The notes: generated by a model not told the origin, from the letters alone. 64,000 bases of DNA from Tectiglobus diatomicola (GCA_039583345.1 JAZDSJ010000011.1:1-64000); one strand, 5' to 3'. Positions 18,225-29,108 are shown, counted from the first letter of the stretch. Program-made: numbers and translations.

Positions 18225-19157
18225 ATGCAATATTTTGCATTTGTATTTACCTGCTCGCCCTTAGCTCCTTGCCTGTCAGAGAGTTTCTTGAAGCAAACAG
18301 GTATTATGGCAAATTTTACTTCGATAGATAAATTGCGCTGGCTTGCCCCTGATATTGCATGTGAAATAATAATAAAAGCTACACCGATCGAAGCTAAATC
18401 CCTTTTGATGGTAATGCGCAAGGTTTTGTCTAAGCAGCCCGTCGACGTAAATGTTGTTCTCGCAAATTCTAAACGGAAAAAATTATTAGTTATTGCGGAT
18501 ATGGATTCAACTATTATTGAACAAGAATGTATTGATGAGCTCGCTGAAGCCGCTGGTGTTGGCTCAGAAATTCGTACCATTACAGAACAGGCTATGCAAG
18601 GTGAGTTAAATTTTGAACATGCATTAGTTAAACGTGTTAGACTTTTAGAGGGTCTATCTGTAACAACTGTGAAACATATTTTGAAAAATCGTATACGATT
18701 AATGGGCGGTGCAGTTGAATTCATTCAGACAATGCGGCAAAATGGTTGTTATTGTGCTTTAGTATCTAGTGGTTTTACATCATTCACCTCTGTAATTTCT
18801 AGGCTTGTCGGTTTTGATAAGCATCAGGCTAACAGCTTAGAGGTGGTTAATGGTAAGTTAACGGGGCGTGTTCTTAATCCAATATTGAACGGCGAGGCAA
18901 AATTAGCTGCACTTAACATAATGTTGAAAGAGCAGCGCATTGAAGTAAGCCAAAGTCTAGCTGTTGGAGACGGCGCTAATGATCTTTTGATGATTAGCCA
19001 CGCTGGGTTGGGTTGTGCATTTAGAGCTAAATCTATTTTATCTCGCAGTGCAGATGTTATAATTCAGCATTGTGATTTAACAGGTTTACTCTACCTTCAA
19101 GGTTTTAGTGTTGATCGTTTTTATTCAGCCCACGAACATATTAATTCTCAAGTCTGA
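18225..19157 (+). CDS. serB: Phosphoserine phosphatase SerB
   Basis: Makes serine from phosphoserine. The 310-residue protein has the HAD motif I DMDSTIIEQECIDE near residue 90, motif II SSGFTSF near 182, and motif III/IV GDGANDLLM near 247. The first 80 residues form the divergent ACT-like N-terminus common in rhizobial SerB, which supports the ATG at 18225 rather than the later MANFTS. It is divergent from miaA, with 75 bases between them. Confidence 0.95.
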   Translation: MQYFAFVFTCSPLAPCLSESFLKQTGIMANFTSIDKLRWLAPDIACEIIIKATPIEAKSLLMVMRKVLSKQPVDVNVVLANSKRKKLLVIADMDSTIIEQECIDELAEAAGVGSEIRTITEQAMQGELNFEHALVKRVRLLEGLSVTTVKHILKNRIRLMGGAVEFIQTMRQNGCYCALVSSGFTSFTSVISRLVGFDKHQANSLEVVNGKLTGRVLNPILNGEAKLAALNIMLKEQRIEVSQSLAVGDGANDLLMISHAGLGCAFRAKSILSRSADVIIQHCDLTGLLYLQGFSVDRFYSAHEHINSQV

Positions 19158-19331
19158 TAACGCAGGAGTTTTCATAATATTTAGCACAAATTAGTATAGT
19201 TACTTACTAACTTACTTTTTGTATTTACTTTAAGGAAATACTTTCGAAACATGTTTTAATTATGGTTTCGATATTCAGTTAAAGTAGTCTGTGATCTTTA
19301 GAATTCTGAATAGATTTATAGGGGACAAGAA

Positions 19332-20339
19332 TTGAGTCCAATCATTGCGCTTGTTTTAGGTTTTTGCCTACTTATCTTAGGCGGCGAGATACTGGTACGC
19401 AGTGCCGTGAGAGCTGCAGAATGCCTTGGTGTGTCAACATTAATGATCGGCATACTGCTAGTTGGATTCGGCACTTCGGTTCCTGAAATGGTTATTTCGA
19501 TTTATGCCGCAGTTCAGAATTCACCAGGTATAGCGGTGGGTAATGTAGTTGGATCAAGTATTGCTAACATTCTATTGATACTCGGCCTTGCAGCGATATT
19601 TAGTCCGATCAAGATTACTGCTAATTCATTGTCACGCGATGGTTTTGTAGTAGTATCTAGTGCTATAGCCTTTTCGATAATTAGTCTTGTGCACTTTTTA
19701 GATCGGTTTGTTGGCTTTTTATTTGTTTTGTGGCTAGTAAGCTATTTGGTTTATGCTTGGCGACAAGAAACCTCTAGGAACGAAGATCAGAATTACTTAT
19801 CAAAAGAAGAATTACATGAGCAATATCGAAATTTAAATTGTATTACTCGCTTAAAACAAAACATCCAGTTGTACCTTCCAACCATTATGGCAATAATAGT
19901 ATCCGTCATAGGTTTGAGTATATTAATACTCGGTGGCAAAATACTCGTGGATGGCGCGGTTCAGCTTGCAAGAATATATAATATCAAAGAGGATGTAATA
20001 GGTTTAACAATAGTTGCTATTGGCACTTCAATGCCAGAACTTGTTACATCGGTTGTTGCTGCCCTAAGAAAACAACCTTCAGTAGCTGTTGGAAACATTC
20101 TGGGGTCAAATGTTTATAATGTATTGGGCGTCGGTGGTATTACTGGCCTTGTAGTTCCTACTAAAGTTCCAGAAAATATTGCATATCAAGACAACTTTAT
20201 TATGGTTGCGTCAGTATTAGCATTGATATTTTTTTTAAGGTCAGGTTTACGCGTAACTAGGATCGAAGGATCTATGATGTTTTCAGCTTACATCATATAC
20301 GTTTGGTGGTTGCTACCTTCGAATCTATTTGTAGCTTAG
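19332..20339 (+). CDS. Calcium/sodium antiporter (CaCA family, YrbG-like)
   Basis: A ten-helix inner-membrane cation exchanger of 335 residues. The two inverted alpha repeats are clear: GTSVPEMVISIYAA followed by GNVVGSSIANI in the first half, and GTSMPELVTSVVAA followed by GNILGSNVYNV in the second, each with the conserved acidic residue. The start is TTG at 19332, with GGGGA upstream. Physiological substrate is likely Ca2+ or Na+ exchange, but K+ or H+ coupling cannot be read from the sequence. Confidence 0.92.
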   Translation: MSPIIALVLGFCLLILGGEILVRSAVRAAECLGVSTLMIGILLVGFGTSVPEMVISIYAAVQNSPGIAVGNVVGSSIANILLILGLAAIFSPIKITANSLSRDGFVVVSSAIAFSIISLVHFLDRFVGFLFVLWLVSYLVYAWRQETSRNEDQNYLSKEELHEQYRNLNCITRLKQNIQLYLPTIMAIIVSVIGLSILILGGKILVDGAVQLARIYNIKEDVIGLTIVAIGTSMPELVTSVVAALRKQPSVAVGNILGSNVYNVLGVGGITGLVVPTKVPENIAYQDNFIMVASVLALIFFLRSGLRVTRIEGSMMFSAYIIYVWWLLPSNLFVA

Positions 20340-20710
20340 TATAAAATGTTGTGGCTTATAAAACATGCAGTCAATTTATGCGGGTTGGACCTTTTGAGAA
20401 AGACATTTTTGGTTGTAGTTCTATGTACAGATTGAAGGCTTAATATTATTATATCTGAATAAGTCTAACGTTAACTTGGAAGGATCTCTGAGCTGGAAAG
20501 TGGTAAATAGTTTTTTCATTAAACTATCAAGCCAGATGTGATTTTATCTCTTTGATATGATGATTTATTCAATTTGTGTTTCTTATAAGAACTGATTTGT
20601 AAATGTCAGGACAACTACGAGTTAATTCCAATGCTTATTTACGTATTCAAAGATTAAAGTTTAGGTAATAAACATAGCACACTTTAGCAAATACACCCTA
20701 TTAAATATGT
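20340..20710. other. Intergenic region, converging genes
   Basis: The 371 AT-rich bases between the antiporter and the leftward secreted protein show no open frame or RNA gene that I recognise, and no convincing terminator. Confidence 0.7.
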
Positions 20711-22063
20711 TTATTGGCTCTTATGTATGTTCTTCCGGTCATTTCGACCGGCAAGGATTTTATCAAAAATTGCAACAAACTCACGAGAGCCTCTTTTTTT
20801 TAAATTAACATTCATGCGTTTATTTATTTCTTTAATTAACTGAGCTGATGTCCGTTGATGAACAATGGAATTGCGATAATAACTGCGTCTTGAGAAAAAA
20901 TTAGTTGTGGGTTTATCTAGGCCAACCTTTGTCATCATTTCTAACCCGGTTCCTGGACCAGCAAGATTCATAAGCTCGAGTTTAGCGCCAGAAATATTGA
21001 ATAAATTATGCCGTTCAGCAAGTTTTTTTATATCAGCAAGTTTTACAACTTGCATCCAAGGCCCGATCAGACCATCAATATTGAGCGCATGCAATCCCAT
21101 GCCCAACGAAGTTCTAGCTAATGCACGTTGTTTGGACCACTGGTGCGGAATTGACCTTGCAGTACGATACATCGAACGTAAAGAAATGAGTTTTAATTGT
21201 AATTTCTTGCGGTGCTTTAGTTTGTGTTCATTTTTAATAATCTGTTCAAGCCGTGTAATAAATTTTGCACCATGCTTGGAAATCACATTGACGGAGTTTG
21301 CTGCTAGTAATTGCGCGTAACCCAGGGCGCTTGAAATTGGGTGTCCAGTTTTTTTGATTGGATGAACGCCTGCCTGCATAATTGCAGTTCCATTTCCACC
21401 GGTTTCAAGAGCAAATACTCGCACAACTTGATCTTTTGTTAAACCGTAAGAAAGTGCCTCTATTGCATACCGACGTTTGTATTCACTCTCTTTAATGCGC
21501 TCTGGTACAAAATCGTAGTGGCGTTTCGCACTTTCTAGATAGTCATCTACATCAGGAATACTATGTTTTTGAAGCTTTACGATAGGCTTATTATTACTTC
21601 TGAATGTCTGCCAGAGGCTTAACAATTCTACACTTAATTTTGGTCCATTGTATTTCGGCGGAAGATTAATAACGTAGTCTTGGTCAATTAGAGGTTGCTT
21701 AATTAACTTCTTTTTACGACGTCTTTGATGTAAATGCTCCACATTCTGCCAATATGCAGTTAGATTAGAGTCGTAAACAGAACGTGCCATATGCCATTCT
21801 TTGAATATTTTTTTTTCTGTAGTACTCAATCCATCCAAAAATCTTGAAACTTTTTGGTTTGTCAACGCTGGGGAAGTAAAAAATTGTAGTACACATAACA
21901 TTTTTATAGTGAAAATTAATGGTAGATACCTAATTTTTCTTATGTATGTTTTGTCTGAACTACGATTTTTAATAAAAATAACCTTACTCGTTTTTGGCAC
22001 TTTGCATAAATTTGTGTGTAAGATACTGATCCTATGGATTTTATTTGCGAATAAAATTGTCAT
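20711..22063 (-). CDS. Probable secreted lysozyme-fold (transglycosylase-like) protein
   Basis: A basic protein of 450 residues with one hydrophobic segment at about 43-66 that could be a signal peptide or anchor. The family is not recognised with certainty. Residues 217-251 resemble a lytic transglycosylase core: a glutamate in ALETGGNG (E220) followed by SALGYAQLL (Q251), similar to the ES-GG and G-x-x-Q motifs of Slt-type enzymes. If so it would cut peptidoglycan in the periplasm. The 42 residues before the hydrophobic segment are unusual for a signal peptide, so the true start may be downstream. It stands alone, with long gaps on both sides. Confidence 0.6.
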   Translation of the reverse strand: MTILFANKIHRISILHTNLCKVPKTSKVIFIKNRSSDKTYIRKIRYLPLIFTIKMLCVLQFFTSPALTNQKVSRFLDGLSTTEKKIFKEWHMARSVYDSNLTAYWQNVEHLHQRRRKKKLIKQPLIDQDYVINLPPKYNGPKLSVELLSLWQTFRSNNKPIVKLQKHSIPDVDDYLESAKRHYDFVPERIKESEYKRRYAIEALSYGLTKDQVVRVFALETGGNGTAIMQAGVHPIKKTGHPISSALGYAQLLAANSVNVISKHGAKFITRLEQIIKNEHKLKHRKKLQLKLISLRSMYRTARSIPHQWSKQRALARTSLGMGLHALNIDGLIGPWMQVVKLADIKKLAERHNLFNISGAKLELMNLAGPGTGLEMMTKVGLDKPTTNFFSRRSYYRNSIVHQRTSAQLIKEINKRMNVNLKKRGSREFVAIFDKILAGRNDRKNIHKSQ

Positions 22064-22691
22064 TTTACGTCAATCAACTTTGTGTCAATCTTTAGATATA
22101 TCAATTCATATTACTTTTTACACGACCCGTTACAGGGCTTATATAATATGATCAATCTCTATGATTTACAACTTACGTCGTGATAGATTCCTAAGTACTT
22201 TTGACTCATATTATTATGGCAAACTATACGAAATTCTCTATGTACACAGCGAATCAACTGTTTTGCTACTGTTTATAAATACATGCTAAATAGTTGTTAT
22301 AATTTTAACGGTAGATAAGTCTTTTTTCCTTCTTGTGAGCTCGAATTGTTAACTATAAAGCGATAACTACCATTTCTTATGAAGATAAAAAGGAGTTTGG
22401 TCTTGCACTTTATCCTACTTTAGTCAACTAGTTACTTGGTTATTTGTCTTAAATTGATTTTCAATTAATACTAATTGCATAATGACTACACAAGCTTTTT
22501 ATCCTTAATTAGATATTACTAAAGTTAATAATGCTCTTGAAATATTACTCGGTCTCTATACTAATAACATCAGAAATAAAATACTTAGATTTTATCAAGA
22601 ATTTTAAATATGCTATATATCATCATGTAAAGGACTATAAAAAAACGACGACCCGTATGTATTGAAATATATATGAAAGGTTTAAACAGAT
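22064..22691. other. Divergent intergenic region before DUF6111-cca
   Basis: The 628 very AT-rich bases separate divergent genes and must contain promoters for both, but no specific element could be defined. No credible gene was seen. Confidence 0.6.
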
Positions 22692-22964
22692 ATGATTAGG
22701 ATTTTTTTACTAAATATCATTCTGTTCTTTTTGCCTGCAATTGTTTATTTATTAGGAGTTGCAATATTGCGGCGCCCACAATCCGTTAATAATATTAGAC
22801 AATTATTAGAACGAAGTCCTTTAGTATGGTTGTTTATGATTGGTTTTTTTTCAGTCTTTGGAAGCCTAATATATTTCAGCACCTTTACAGGTGGTAAACC
22901 GGGAGAAGTTTATCGTCCTCCAATATTCAGGGACGGTAAGGTTATTCCTGGACATCGAGAATGA
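22692..22964 (+). CDS. Small membrane protein, DUF6111-like
   Basis: A 90-residue protein with two membrane segments (about 3-24 and 46-66) and a short polar C-terminus containing GEVYRPP. It matches the small DUF6111-type protein encoded just before cca in many Rhizobiales. Function is unknown. Its stop codon overlaps the cca start (ATGA), so the two are co-translated; upstream is a GAAAGG site. Confidence 0.8.
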   Translation: MIRIFLLNIILFFLPAIVYLLGVAILRRPQSVNNIRQLLERSPLVWLFMIGFFSVFGSLIYFSTFTGGKPGEVYRPPIFRDGKVIPGHRE

Positions 22965-24259
22965 TAGCATCTGAGTTCAGCCCGCACTTGGGCTCTTCCC
23001 CATCGCTTGCGGGTACAAGCTGGCTCGAAGCAATTTCAACACAATATATTCTTTCTATATTAGAAAATGCGGGGTTCGAAGCTCGTATAGTAGGTGGAGC
23101 CGTCCGAAATGCACTATTAGGTCAGCCAGTGAAAGACATAGACATTGCGACTACAGCGATACCAGAGGAGGTCAGTATTATAGCCGAGCGAGCGGGACTT
23201 GGCGTTATTTCTGTTGGATCGTTGTATGGTACTGTAATTGTAAGGAGCTATGATAAAGATTTTGAAATTACGACATTACGTGAAGATATAGTCACTAACG
23301 GTCGACATGCAGAGGTTCGCTTCATAAAGGCGTGGGAAACGGATGCGCAGAGGCGTGATTTTACGGTCAATGCAATTTATTGCGATAAGCGGGGTAATAT
23401 TTTTGATCCTCTTAATGGTTTGAAAGATCTTGCAAGTTCGACAATACGGTTTATTGGTTGTCCTGATCGCAGAATTTCAGAAGATTATTTACGCATTTTG
23501 CGTTTTTTTCGTTTTTTTGCGCAATATGGTAATGGTTCACCAGATCGTTCTTCTTTAAAGGCATGTGTGCGTGGTCGAGAAGGACTTCACAAACTTTCGC
23601 GTGACCGGATACGTCAAGAGTTTTTAAAACTACTGGCTGCACCAAATGCAGTTGCCTCTATAGATTCTATGCAGAGTCATGGGTTGCTCTGTATATTACT
23701 ACCAGTAGTCCCACGTGTAACGCACTTAGCCAGACTGATCAGCAGAGCTCCTAATAGTTCTTATGCTTTACGTCTTGCCACATTGTGTTTAACAGTAGCA
23801 GAGGATGTGGAGCAGGTAAGTAAAGCGCTTAAACTTTCGAAAATGGATAAAAAAGATCTTGAAAATATCGCTGAGGTTTTGTGCTTTCATTCTACACCAC
23901 CAACCCCATATCTAGTGAGACAATCTATTTACAATCATGGTAGAGAAAAGGTTAAACAACGTTTACATTACCTACGATCAGTATCTTTAAAAAGTGATAC
24001 TAATACTGATTGGAATCAGCTTGAAGAATTAGCTAATACATGGGCTGTTCCAAAATTCCCTATTACTGGTCATGATATACTTCTACTTGCTGAACTTACT
24101 GGTCCCAAACTGGGCGAAATTATTCGAGAAACTAAGGCTAATTGGATTAGGTCTGATTTTGCACTCTCTAGTGATAGCTTACTTGCTTACGCTAAGGACT
24201 TAGTTAGGAAAGCTAAAAAAAATAATCAGTTGCTTGGCAAAACTGAAAACTCATCATAA
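22961..24259 (+). CDS. cca: CCA tRNA nucleotidyltransferase / poly(A) polymerase family
   Basis: Adds or repairs the 3' CCA of tRNA. The 432-residue class II nucleotidyltransferase has the catalytic GGAVRN...DIDIATTA motif near 42-65, the RRDFTVNAI motif near 130, the RF template motif SEDYLRILRFFRFFA near 175 and the long C-terminal helical region. The three tRNA genes in this window already encode CCA, so the main role may be repair. It overlaps the preceding small gene by four bases. Confidence 0.95.
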   Translation: MIASEFSPHLGSSPSLAGTSWLEAISTQYILSILENAGFEARIVGGAVRNALLGQPVKDIDIATTAIPEEVSIIAERAGLGVISVGSLYGTVIVRSYDKDFEITTLREDIVTNGRHAEVRFIKAWETDAQRRDFTVNAIYCDKRGNIFDPLNGLKDLASSTIRFIGCPDRRISEDYLRILRFFRFFAQYGNGSPDRSSLKACVRGREGLHKLSRDRIRQEFLKLLAAPNAVASIDSMQSHGLLCILLPVVPRVTHLARLISRAPNSSYALRLATLCLTVAEDVEQVSKALKLSKMDKKDLENIAEVLCFHSTPPTPYLVRQSIYNHGREKVKQRLHYLRSVSLKSDTNTDWNQLEELANTWAVPKFPITGHDILLLAELTGPKLGEIIRETKANWIRSDFALSSDSLLAYAKDLVRKAKKNNQLLGKTENSS

Positions 24260-24367
24260 TATACCGATCAGAAATGTCAGTAAATCTGTACTGTGACTTT
24301 TCAACCATTAGTGAAAAATGAGTTACCAAGCAACTTTCTAGTAGTGCATATTGAGTTTTAATTCATA

Positions 24368-24913
24368 TTATTTAAATGCATTAGTTGCGGCTTCTTTTGC
24401 TTTCTCATATGCAGCGCCCGATTGAACTGCAGATTTCATCTGGTCATAAGCATCCTTAGTACTTTCTGCAGTCTTATTTGATAATTCCTTTGCTCGTTCA
24501 GTAACATTTTCTATGAAAGATTTCGGAGGCTGTGATCGCACATATTCAGGTATTCCTTTTAAGATGGACGGAACTACTTGCGGTAGAGATACTATCGTTT
24601 TTCCATCCTTATCAGTAAATTGTAGTGCACTGTAGCTTACACCAATACGTTTTTCACCAACGCCTAGAAAACCTCCAACCCCAATAATTACACCTTCAAT
24701 TTGGTTGTTTTCATTAAGAATAAGATCTTCTACATCTCCGAAAATATTACCATTTGCATCATAAATTTTAGCTTTGAGGAGAAGATCTGCAGCAAGATAT
24801 TGATTGGGCTGTTGTACCGTTAGGAAAATGCCTTCTGGAACCTTCGCTGATGACATTCCCATTACAGCTAATAATATGAATGGTGAAAATAGTAACACTA
24901 CTATATGTTTCAT
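24368..24913 (-). CDS. Secreted PRC-barrel domain protein
   Basis: A protein of 181 residues with a signal peptide (about 1-23, ending near SSA). Residues 40-105 match a PRC barrel: AKIYDANGNIFGDVEDLILNE followed by a glycine-rich GVGGFLGVGEKRIGV. The C-terminal 50 residues are an Ala/Lys-rich helix. PRC-barrel proteins of this type are common in Rhizobiales envelopes; the precise role is unknown. It stands alone. Confidence 0.8.
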   Translation of the reverse strand: MKHIVVLLFSPFILLAVMGMSSAKVPEGIFLTVQQPNQYLAADLLLKAKIYDANGNIFGDVEDLILNENNQIEGVIIGVGGFLGVGEKRIGVSYSALQFTDKDGKTIVSLPQVVPSILKGIPEYVRSQPPKSFIENVTERAKELSNKTAESTKDAYDQMKSAVQSGAAYEKAKEAATNAFK

Positions 24914-25702
24914 TAGATTGACCCCCTATTTATCCGCTTTAATTACGATCATTCTGTGTATACTTCTGGCAAGTATTATTATTTTATGGACACTACACAA
25001 ACCAATGTATCAGCGATCATATGGTTTTATTACAGATATTATCTTTTCAGCTATACGACTTTGACTATTGTTATTCTGCGTCCAGCAAGCGCACTAACAA
25101 GCTTGATGCTGAAAAATTGCAATCACTGTTATCACATACTCTGTGATAGCAATGTATGACTGATGATAGTTTCTATATCTTTAGAACGCATATGATTTAT
25201 TTAGCACAATCATTGTTTAAATTAAATATATGTGTTTAGAAATACACAGAACGATTTACCAAATATTACTAGGTTGAAGCCTTTGGAATTTATACCCGAA
25301 ATTTATATCAAGCTTTTAAAGTATATTTTCATTTACTGGAATCTTATAAATGTTGATAACATAATTTATCCTCAGGACGTGTATTATGAAAAGTTTTTAT
25401 GGATCTTATTCTACCTGCATGTCGTGTCTCTAATTTTAATTAACCGTTTTGGATTGTTTTCAGGTCTATCCCAGCCCCAAATAATCAACCTTGAAATAAC
25501 ATTTTGCGTTGGCTTATTCACTAAAATGCTTAACTTAGCTATCAAGATTCAAGGCATTCCTAGTTTAAAAACTAGGAATTAATTATTTGTAACGTATGAA
25601 TGCATTGAGATACGAAAGGCACCATAGTGTATACGTAAACTTTATTCATATGTGATAATATTGTGCAATTTAGTTCTAAATATCAAATAATGAGGGCAAA
25701 CG
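24914..25702. other. Gene-poor region upstream of gyrA
   Basis: This 789-base AT-rich stretch contains a small hairpin ATCACA-TACTC-TGTGAT at 25131-25147 and a 116-codon open frame (25232-25582) that I do not accept as a gene because it lacks a recognisable family and a ribosome site. gyrA promoter elements could not be pinned down. Confidence 0.55.
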
Positions 25703-28468
25703 TTGGCTGATCGCGACGATAAAGACACACAGGAAAATGGTGAGCTAAGTGATATTCGTGGTATCTCTATTATTGACGAGATGAAACGTTCATATCTCGA
25801 TTATGCGATGAGTGTAATCGTTAGCCGCGCATTACCCGATATTTGCGATGGCCTAAAGCCAGTTCACCGGCGTATATTGTTCGCTATGCATGAAGCTACA
25901 AATCGCCATGACCGTCCTTACCGTAAGTCCGCTAAAACTGTAGGCGAAGTCATGGGGAATTATCATCCACATGGTGACAATGCAATATACGATGCGCTAG
26001 TTCGAATGGCTCAGAATTTTTCACTACGCTTACCACTGGTAGATGGGCAGGGTAATTTTGGCTCTGTCGATGGTGACCCACCTGCGGCTATGCGTTATAC
26101 TGAAACTCGTTTGTCAAAAGTAACTAGCTTTATACTTGATGATCTGGACAAAGATACAGTCGATTATCAGGATAGTTATGATGGCTCAATGAAAGAGCCA
26201 GTACAACTACCAGCAAAATTTCCTAATTTACTTGTCAATGGTGCCGGCGGTATCGCTGTAGGAATGGCAACAAATATTCCACCGCACAATTTAGGAGAAG
26301 TTATAAACGCATGTATCGCTTATTATGAGAATCCGGATATTACTCTCGAGCAACTTTGTGAGATTGTCATTGGGCCCGACTTTCCAACAGGTGCTACAAT
26401 TCTAGGTCGCGGTGGCATTCTGAATGCATATCATAAAGGCCGTGGGTCAATTGTTATGCGAGCCAAAGTAGATGTGGAAGAAATTCGTAAAGATCGGTAC
26501 GCGCTTGTGGCAACAGCTATTCCCTATCAGGTAAATAAGCGTGTTCTGATTGAAAGGATTGCTGAACTTGTTCGTGACAAACGCATAGAAGGAATTTTCG
26601 ATATTTGGGACGAATCCAACCGTGAAGGTATGCGAATCGTTATTGAGCTAAAACGGGATGCTAATGCAGAGGTTATTCTTAATCAGTTATGGCGTTTTTC
26701 TGATCTTCAGACCTCTTTCGGTGCAAATATGCTCGCTCTAAATGGTGGAAGGCCTCAGCAAATGAACCTTCGCGACATGATTTCAGCATTTTGTCAATTT
26801 CGCGAGACCGTTGTAAGCCGCCGTATCAAATATTTACTAAGAAAGGCGCGAGAGCGCGCGCATTCATTGGTTGGTTTAGCCATAGCTGTTGCAAATATTG
26901 ATGAGGTAATCAATTTAATTCGATGTGCCCCAACACCCTCCGAAGCACGTGATCAATTAATGGTTAGGAGTTGGTCAGCAATCGAGATTGCTCCTATGAT
27001 ACAGTTGATCGATGATCCACGTCATCGGTTGCAGGAAAATGGAACGGTTAAGTTGAGTGTGGAACAGGCTCAAGGTATTCTCGATCTTCGTTTACAGCGA
27101 CTAACCGCACTTGGGCGTGATGAAATTGGTGAAGATCTCGGGAAACTCGCGGATGAAATAAAAATGCGTCTTGATATGCTTTCCAGTCGCCAACAAATAG
27201 TCGAAGTAATAACACGAGAGCTAGTAGCTATTCGCACAGATTTCGCAACACCACGTATTACTGAGATTATCGATGCTCCAGGTGACTTTGATGATGAAGA
27301 CCTAATTCAGCGTGAACATGTTGTTGTAACTGTTACGCATCGTGGTTATATCAAACGTGTGCCTTTAGTAACATATCGCTCTCAGAGGCGTGGTGGAAAA
27401 GGACGCTCTGGATTGACTACACGTGACGAAGATTTTGTAACTCAGATTTTCATTGCCTCTACACATACACCTGTTTTGTTTTTCTCCTCGCGCGGAATGT
27501 GCTACCGAATGAAAGTGTGGCGATTGCCAGCAGCAAATCCATCGTCTGTAGGTAAAGCACTCATTAACCTTCTGCCTTTAGAGAGTGATGAAGTCATTAC
27601 CACCATACTACCATTACCAGAGGACTTATCGGATAAAAACGGTCTAGAACTTATGTTTGCCACGCAATCGGGAAGCGTAAGGCGTAACAGTTTATCAGAT
27701 TTTGAAAACATTAATCGTAATGGTAAAATTGCGATGAAGCTTGATGATGATGATCAAATTATAAATGTTGAGATCTGCACACCACACGATGATGTTTTGC
27801 TGACAACATTATGTGGACAGGCAATTCGCTTTTCAGCAACTGATGTCCGCTTATTTAAAGGTCGCGATTCAATTGGTGTGCGAGGCATTCGTCTTGAGAA
27901 GGATGATTGTGTTATTTCCATGTCGATACTTAAACATGTTGAAATTTCAGCAACAGAGCGTGCAGCCTATTTAAAACAGGCAGTTGCTTTGAGACGGACC
28001 CAATCTGGCGAGGAGAGTGAACATGCTATTGATATAGATCTCGAGCCTGACGAAGATAATATACATACCGAGATAACTTCGGAGCGCTTTGCTGAATTAC
28101 ATGGTAAAGAACAATTTATTCTGACAATTTCTGAATATGGTTTTGGTAAACGGTCATCTGCTTATGAATACCGTGTATCGGGCCGAGGCGGTAAAGGCAT
28201 CGCGGCGATGATTACAAATAAGCGAAATGGGTATATTGCAGCATCTTTTCCTATAAGTGAAGATGATCAAATGATACTGGTTACAGATTCTGGACAATTG
28301 ATCCGCTGTCCTGTTAACGATGTGCGTATTGCATCACGTAATACACAAGGTGTCAGAATTTTTCGAACTAGGAAGAATGAAAAGGTGGTTTCTGTTGAGC
28401 GCATTCTGAAAGATGTGGAAGATGATGAAGACGAAGTGCCTGATAACAGTCAGGTATTTGTGAATTAG
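25703..28468 (+). CDS. gyrA: DNA gyrase subunit A
   Basis: Introduces negative supercoils with GyrB. The 921-residue protein has the catalytic tyrosine in AAMRYTETR (Y132), the quinolone region HPHGDNAIYD (89-97) and the GyrA box QRRGGKG, followed by six beta-pinwheel blades. An acidic insert near residues 780-800 accounts for its length over E. coli GyrA, as in other alphaproteobacteria. It starts with TTG at 25703 behind a GAGGG site. Residue 93, equivalent to E. coli Ser83, is Asn. Confidence 0.98.
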   Translation: MADRDDKDTQENGELSDIRGISIIDEMKRSYLDYAMSVIVSRALPDICDGLKPVHRRILFAMHEATNRHDRPYRKSAKTVGEVMGNYHPHGDNAIYDALVRMAQNFSLRLPLVDGQGNFGSVDGDPPAAMRYTETRLSKVTSFILDDLDKDTVDYQDSYDGSMKEPVQLPAKFPNLLVNGAGGIAVGMATNIPPHNLGEVINACIAYYENPDITLEQLCEIVIGPDFPTGATILGRGGILNAYHKGRGSIVMRAKVDVEEIRKDRYALVATAIPYQVNKRVLIERIAELVRDKRIEGIFDIWDESNREGMRIVIELKRDANAEVILNQLWRFSDLQTSFGANMLALNGGRPQQMNLRDMISAFCQFRETVVSRRIKYLLRKARERAHSLVGLAIAVANIDEVINLIRCAPTPSEARDQLMVRSWSAIEIAPMIQLIDDPRHRLQENGTVKLSVEQAQGILDLRLQRLTALGRDEIGEDLGKLADEIKMRLDMLSSRQQIVEVITRELVAIRTDFATPRITEIIDAPGDFDDEDLIQREHVVVTVTHRGYIKRVPLVTYRSQRRGGKGRSGLTTRDEDFVTQIFIASTHTPVLFFSSRGMCYRMKVWRLPAANPSSVGKALINLLPLESDEVITTILPLPEDLSDKNGLELMFATQSGSVRRNSLSDFENINRNGKIAMKLDDDDQIINVEICTPHDDVLLTTLCGQAIRFSATDVRLFKGRDSIGVRGIRLEKDDCVISMSILKHVEISATERAAYLKQAVALRRTQSGEESEHAIDIDLEPDEDNIHTEITSERFAELHGKEQFILTISEYGFGKRSSAYEYRVSGRGGKGIAAMITNKRNGYIAASFPISEDDQMILVTDSGQLIRCPVNDVRIASRNTQGVRIFRTRKNEKVVSVERILKDVEDDEDEVPDNSQVFVN

Positions 28469-28613
28469 CATAACAATTATTAGTTGATAATCTAAAAATG
28501 CAACCTAATGGCGATCTTACTTCTGAATTTTAATCGCTTCGTTAATGTTTAAAAATTCGACGGTTTATGAGATTTCTTTGAGGTAGGGTTAATTAAATCA
28601 CAAGAGAAAACTA

Positions 28614-29108
28614 ATGGCGTTAGTCGGATTTTTTTCTGGGTCTTTTGATCCAATTACTCTGGGACACATCGATGTTATCGATCGTGCGCTGGCTGTGGTT
28701 AAAGAACTTGTCGTTGGCATTGGCGTAAATAACGAAAAAATGCCAATGTTTACAGCAGCTGAGCGCATAGAGATGATAGAAAATGACTGCTTAGATTTGG
28801 CTGCTAAGCACGGTACTGCTTTCCGTACTGTGATTTTTAATAATTTAGCGGTTAAAGCAGCTTATGAACAAGGTGCTGGTCTAATAATTCGTGGTTTAAG
28901 ACACGGCACAGATTTTGATTATGAAATGCAGATGGCTAGTATGAACGCAGAGATGGCACCTAGTATACAAACTATATTTCTTGCGTCTTCACCTGAATTT
29001 CGGCACATTGCATCCAACCTAGTACGCCAGATTGCGAAAATGGAAGGTAATGTTTCTCATTTTGTTTCAAATAATGTAGCGTTGCGATTGAAAGATAAAA
29101 TCAAATAA
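28614..29108 (+). CDS. coaD: Pantetheine-phosphate adenylyltransferase
   Basis: Catalyses the penultimate step of coenzyme A synthesis. The 164-residue protein has the nucleotidyltransferase motif GSFDPITLGH at 9-18 and the C-terminal SSPEFRHIASN motif containing the ISSxxVR-like phosphate site. Size is standard. It heads a rightward series with two cyclophilins, queA and tgt, an order shared with other Rhizobiales. Confidence 0.97.
   Translation: MALVGFFSGSFDPITLGHIDVIDRALAVVKELVVGIGVNNEKMPMFTAAERIEMIENDCLDLAAKHGTAFRTVIFNNLAVKAAYEQGAGLIIRGLRHGTDFDYEMQMASMNAEMAPSIQTIFLASSPEFRHIASNLVRQIAKMEGNVSHFVSNNVALRLKDKIK

Noticed and set aside
25232..25582. 116-codon open frame upstream of gyrA on the plus strand
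   Set aside because: It has no recognisable family, no ribosome site, and amino-acid make-up (Ile/Leu/Tyr/Asn) expected from AT-rich noise. Open frames of this size occur by chance in such sequence.
25967..25999. Asn at the GyrA position equivalent to E. coli Ser83
   Set aside because: Alphaproteobacteria vary naturally at this position, so it cannot be read as acquired quinolone resistance from this sequence alone.
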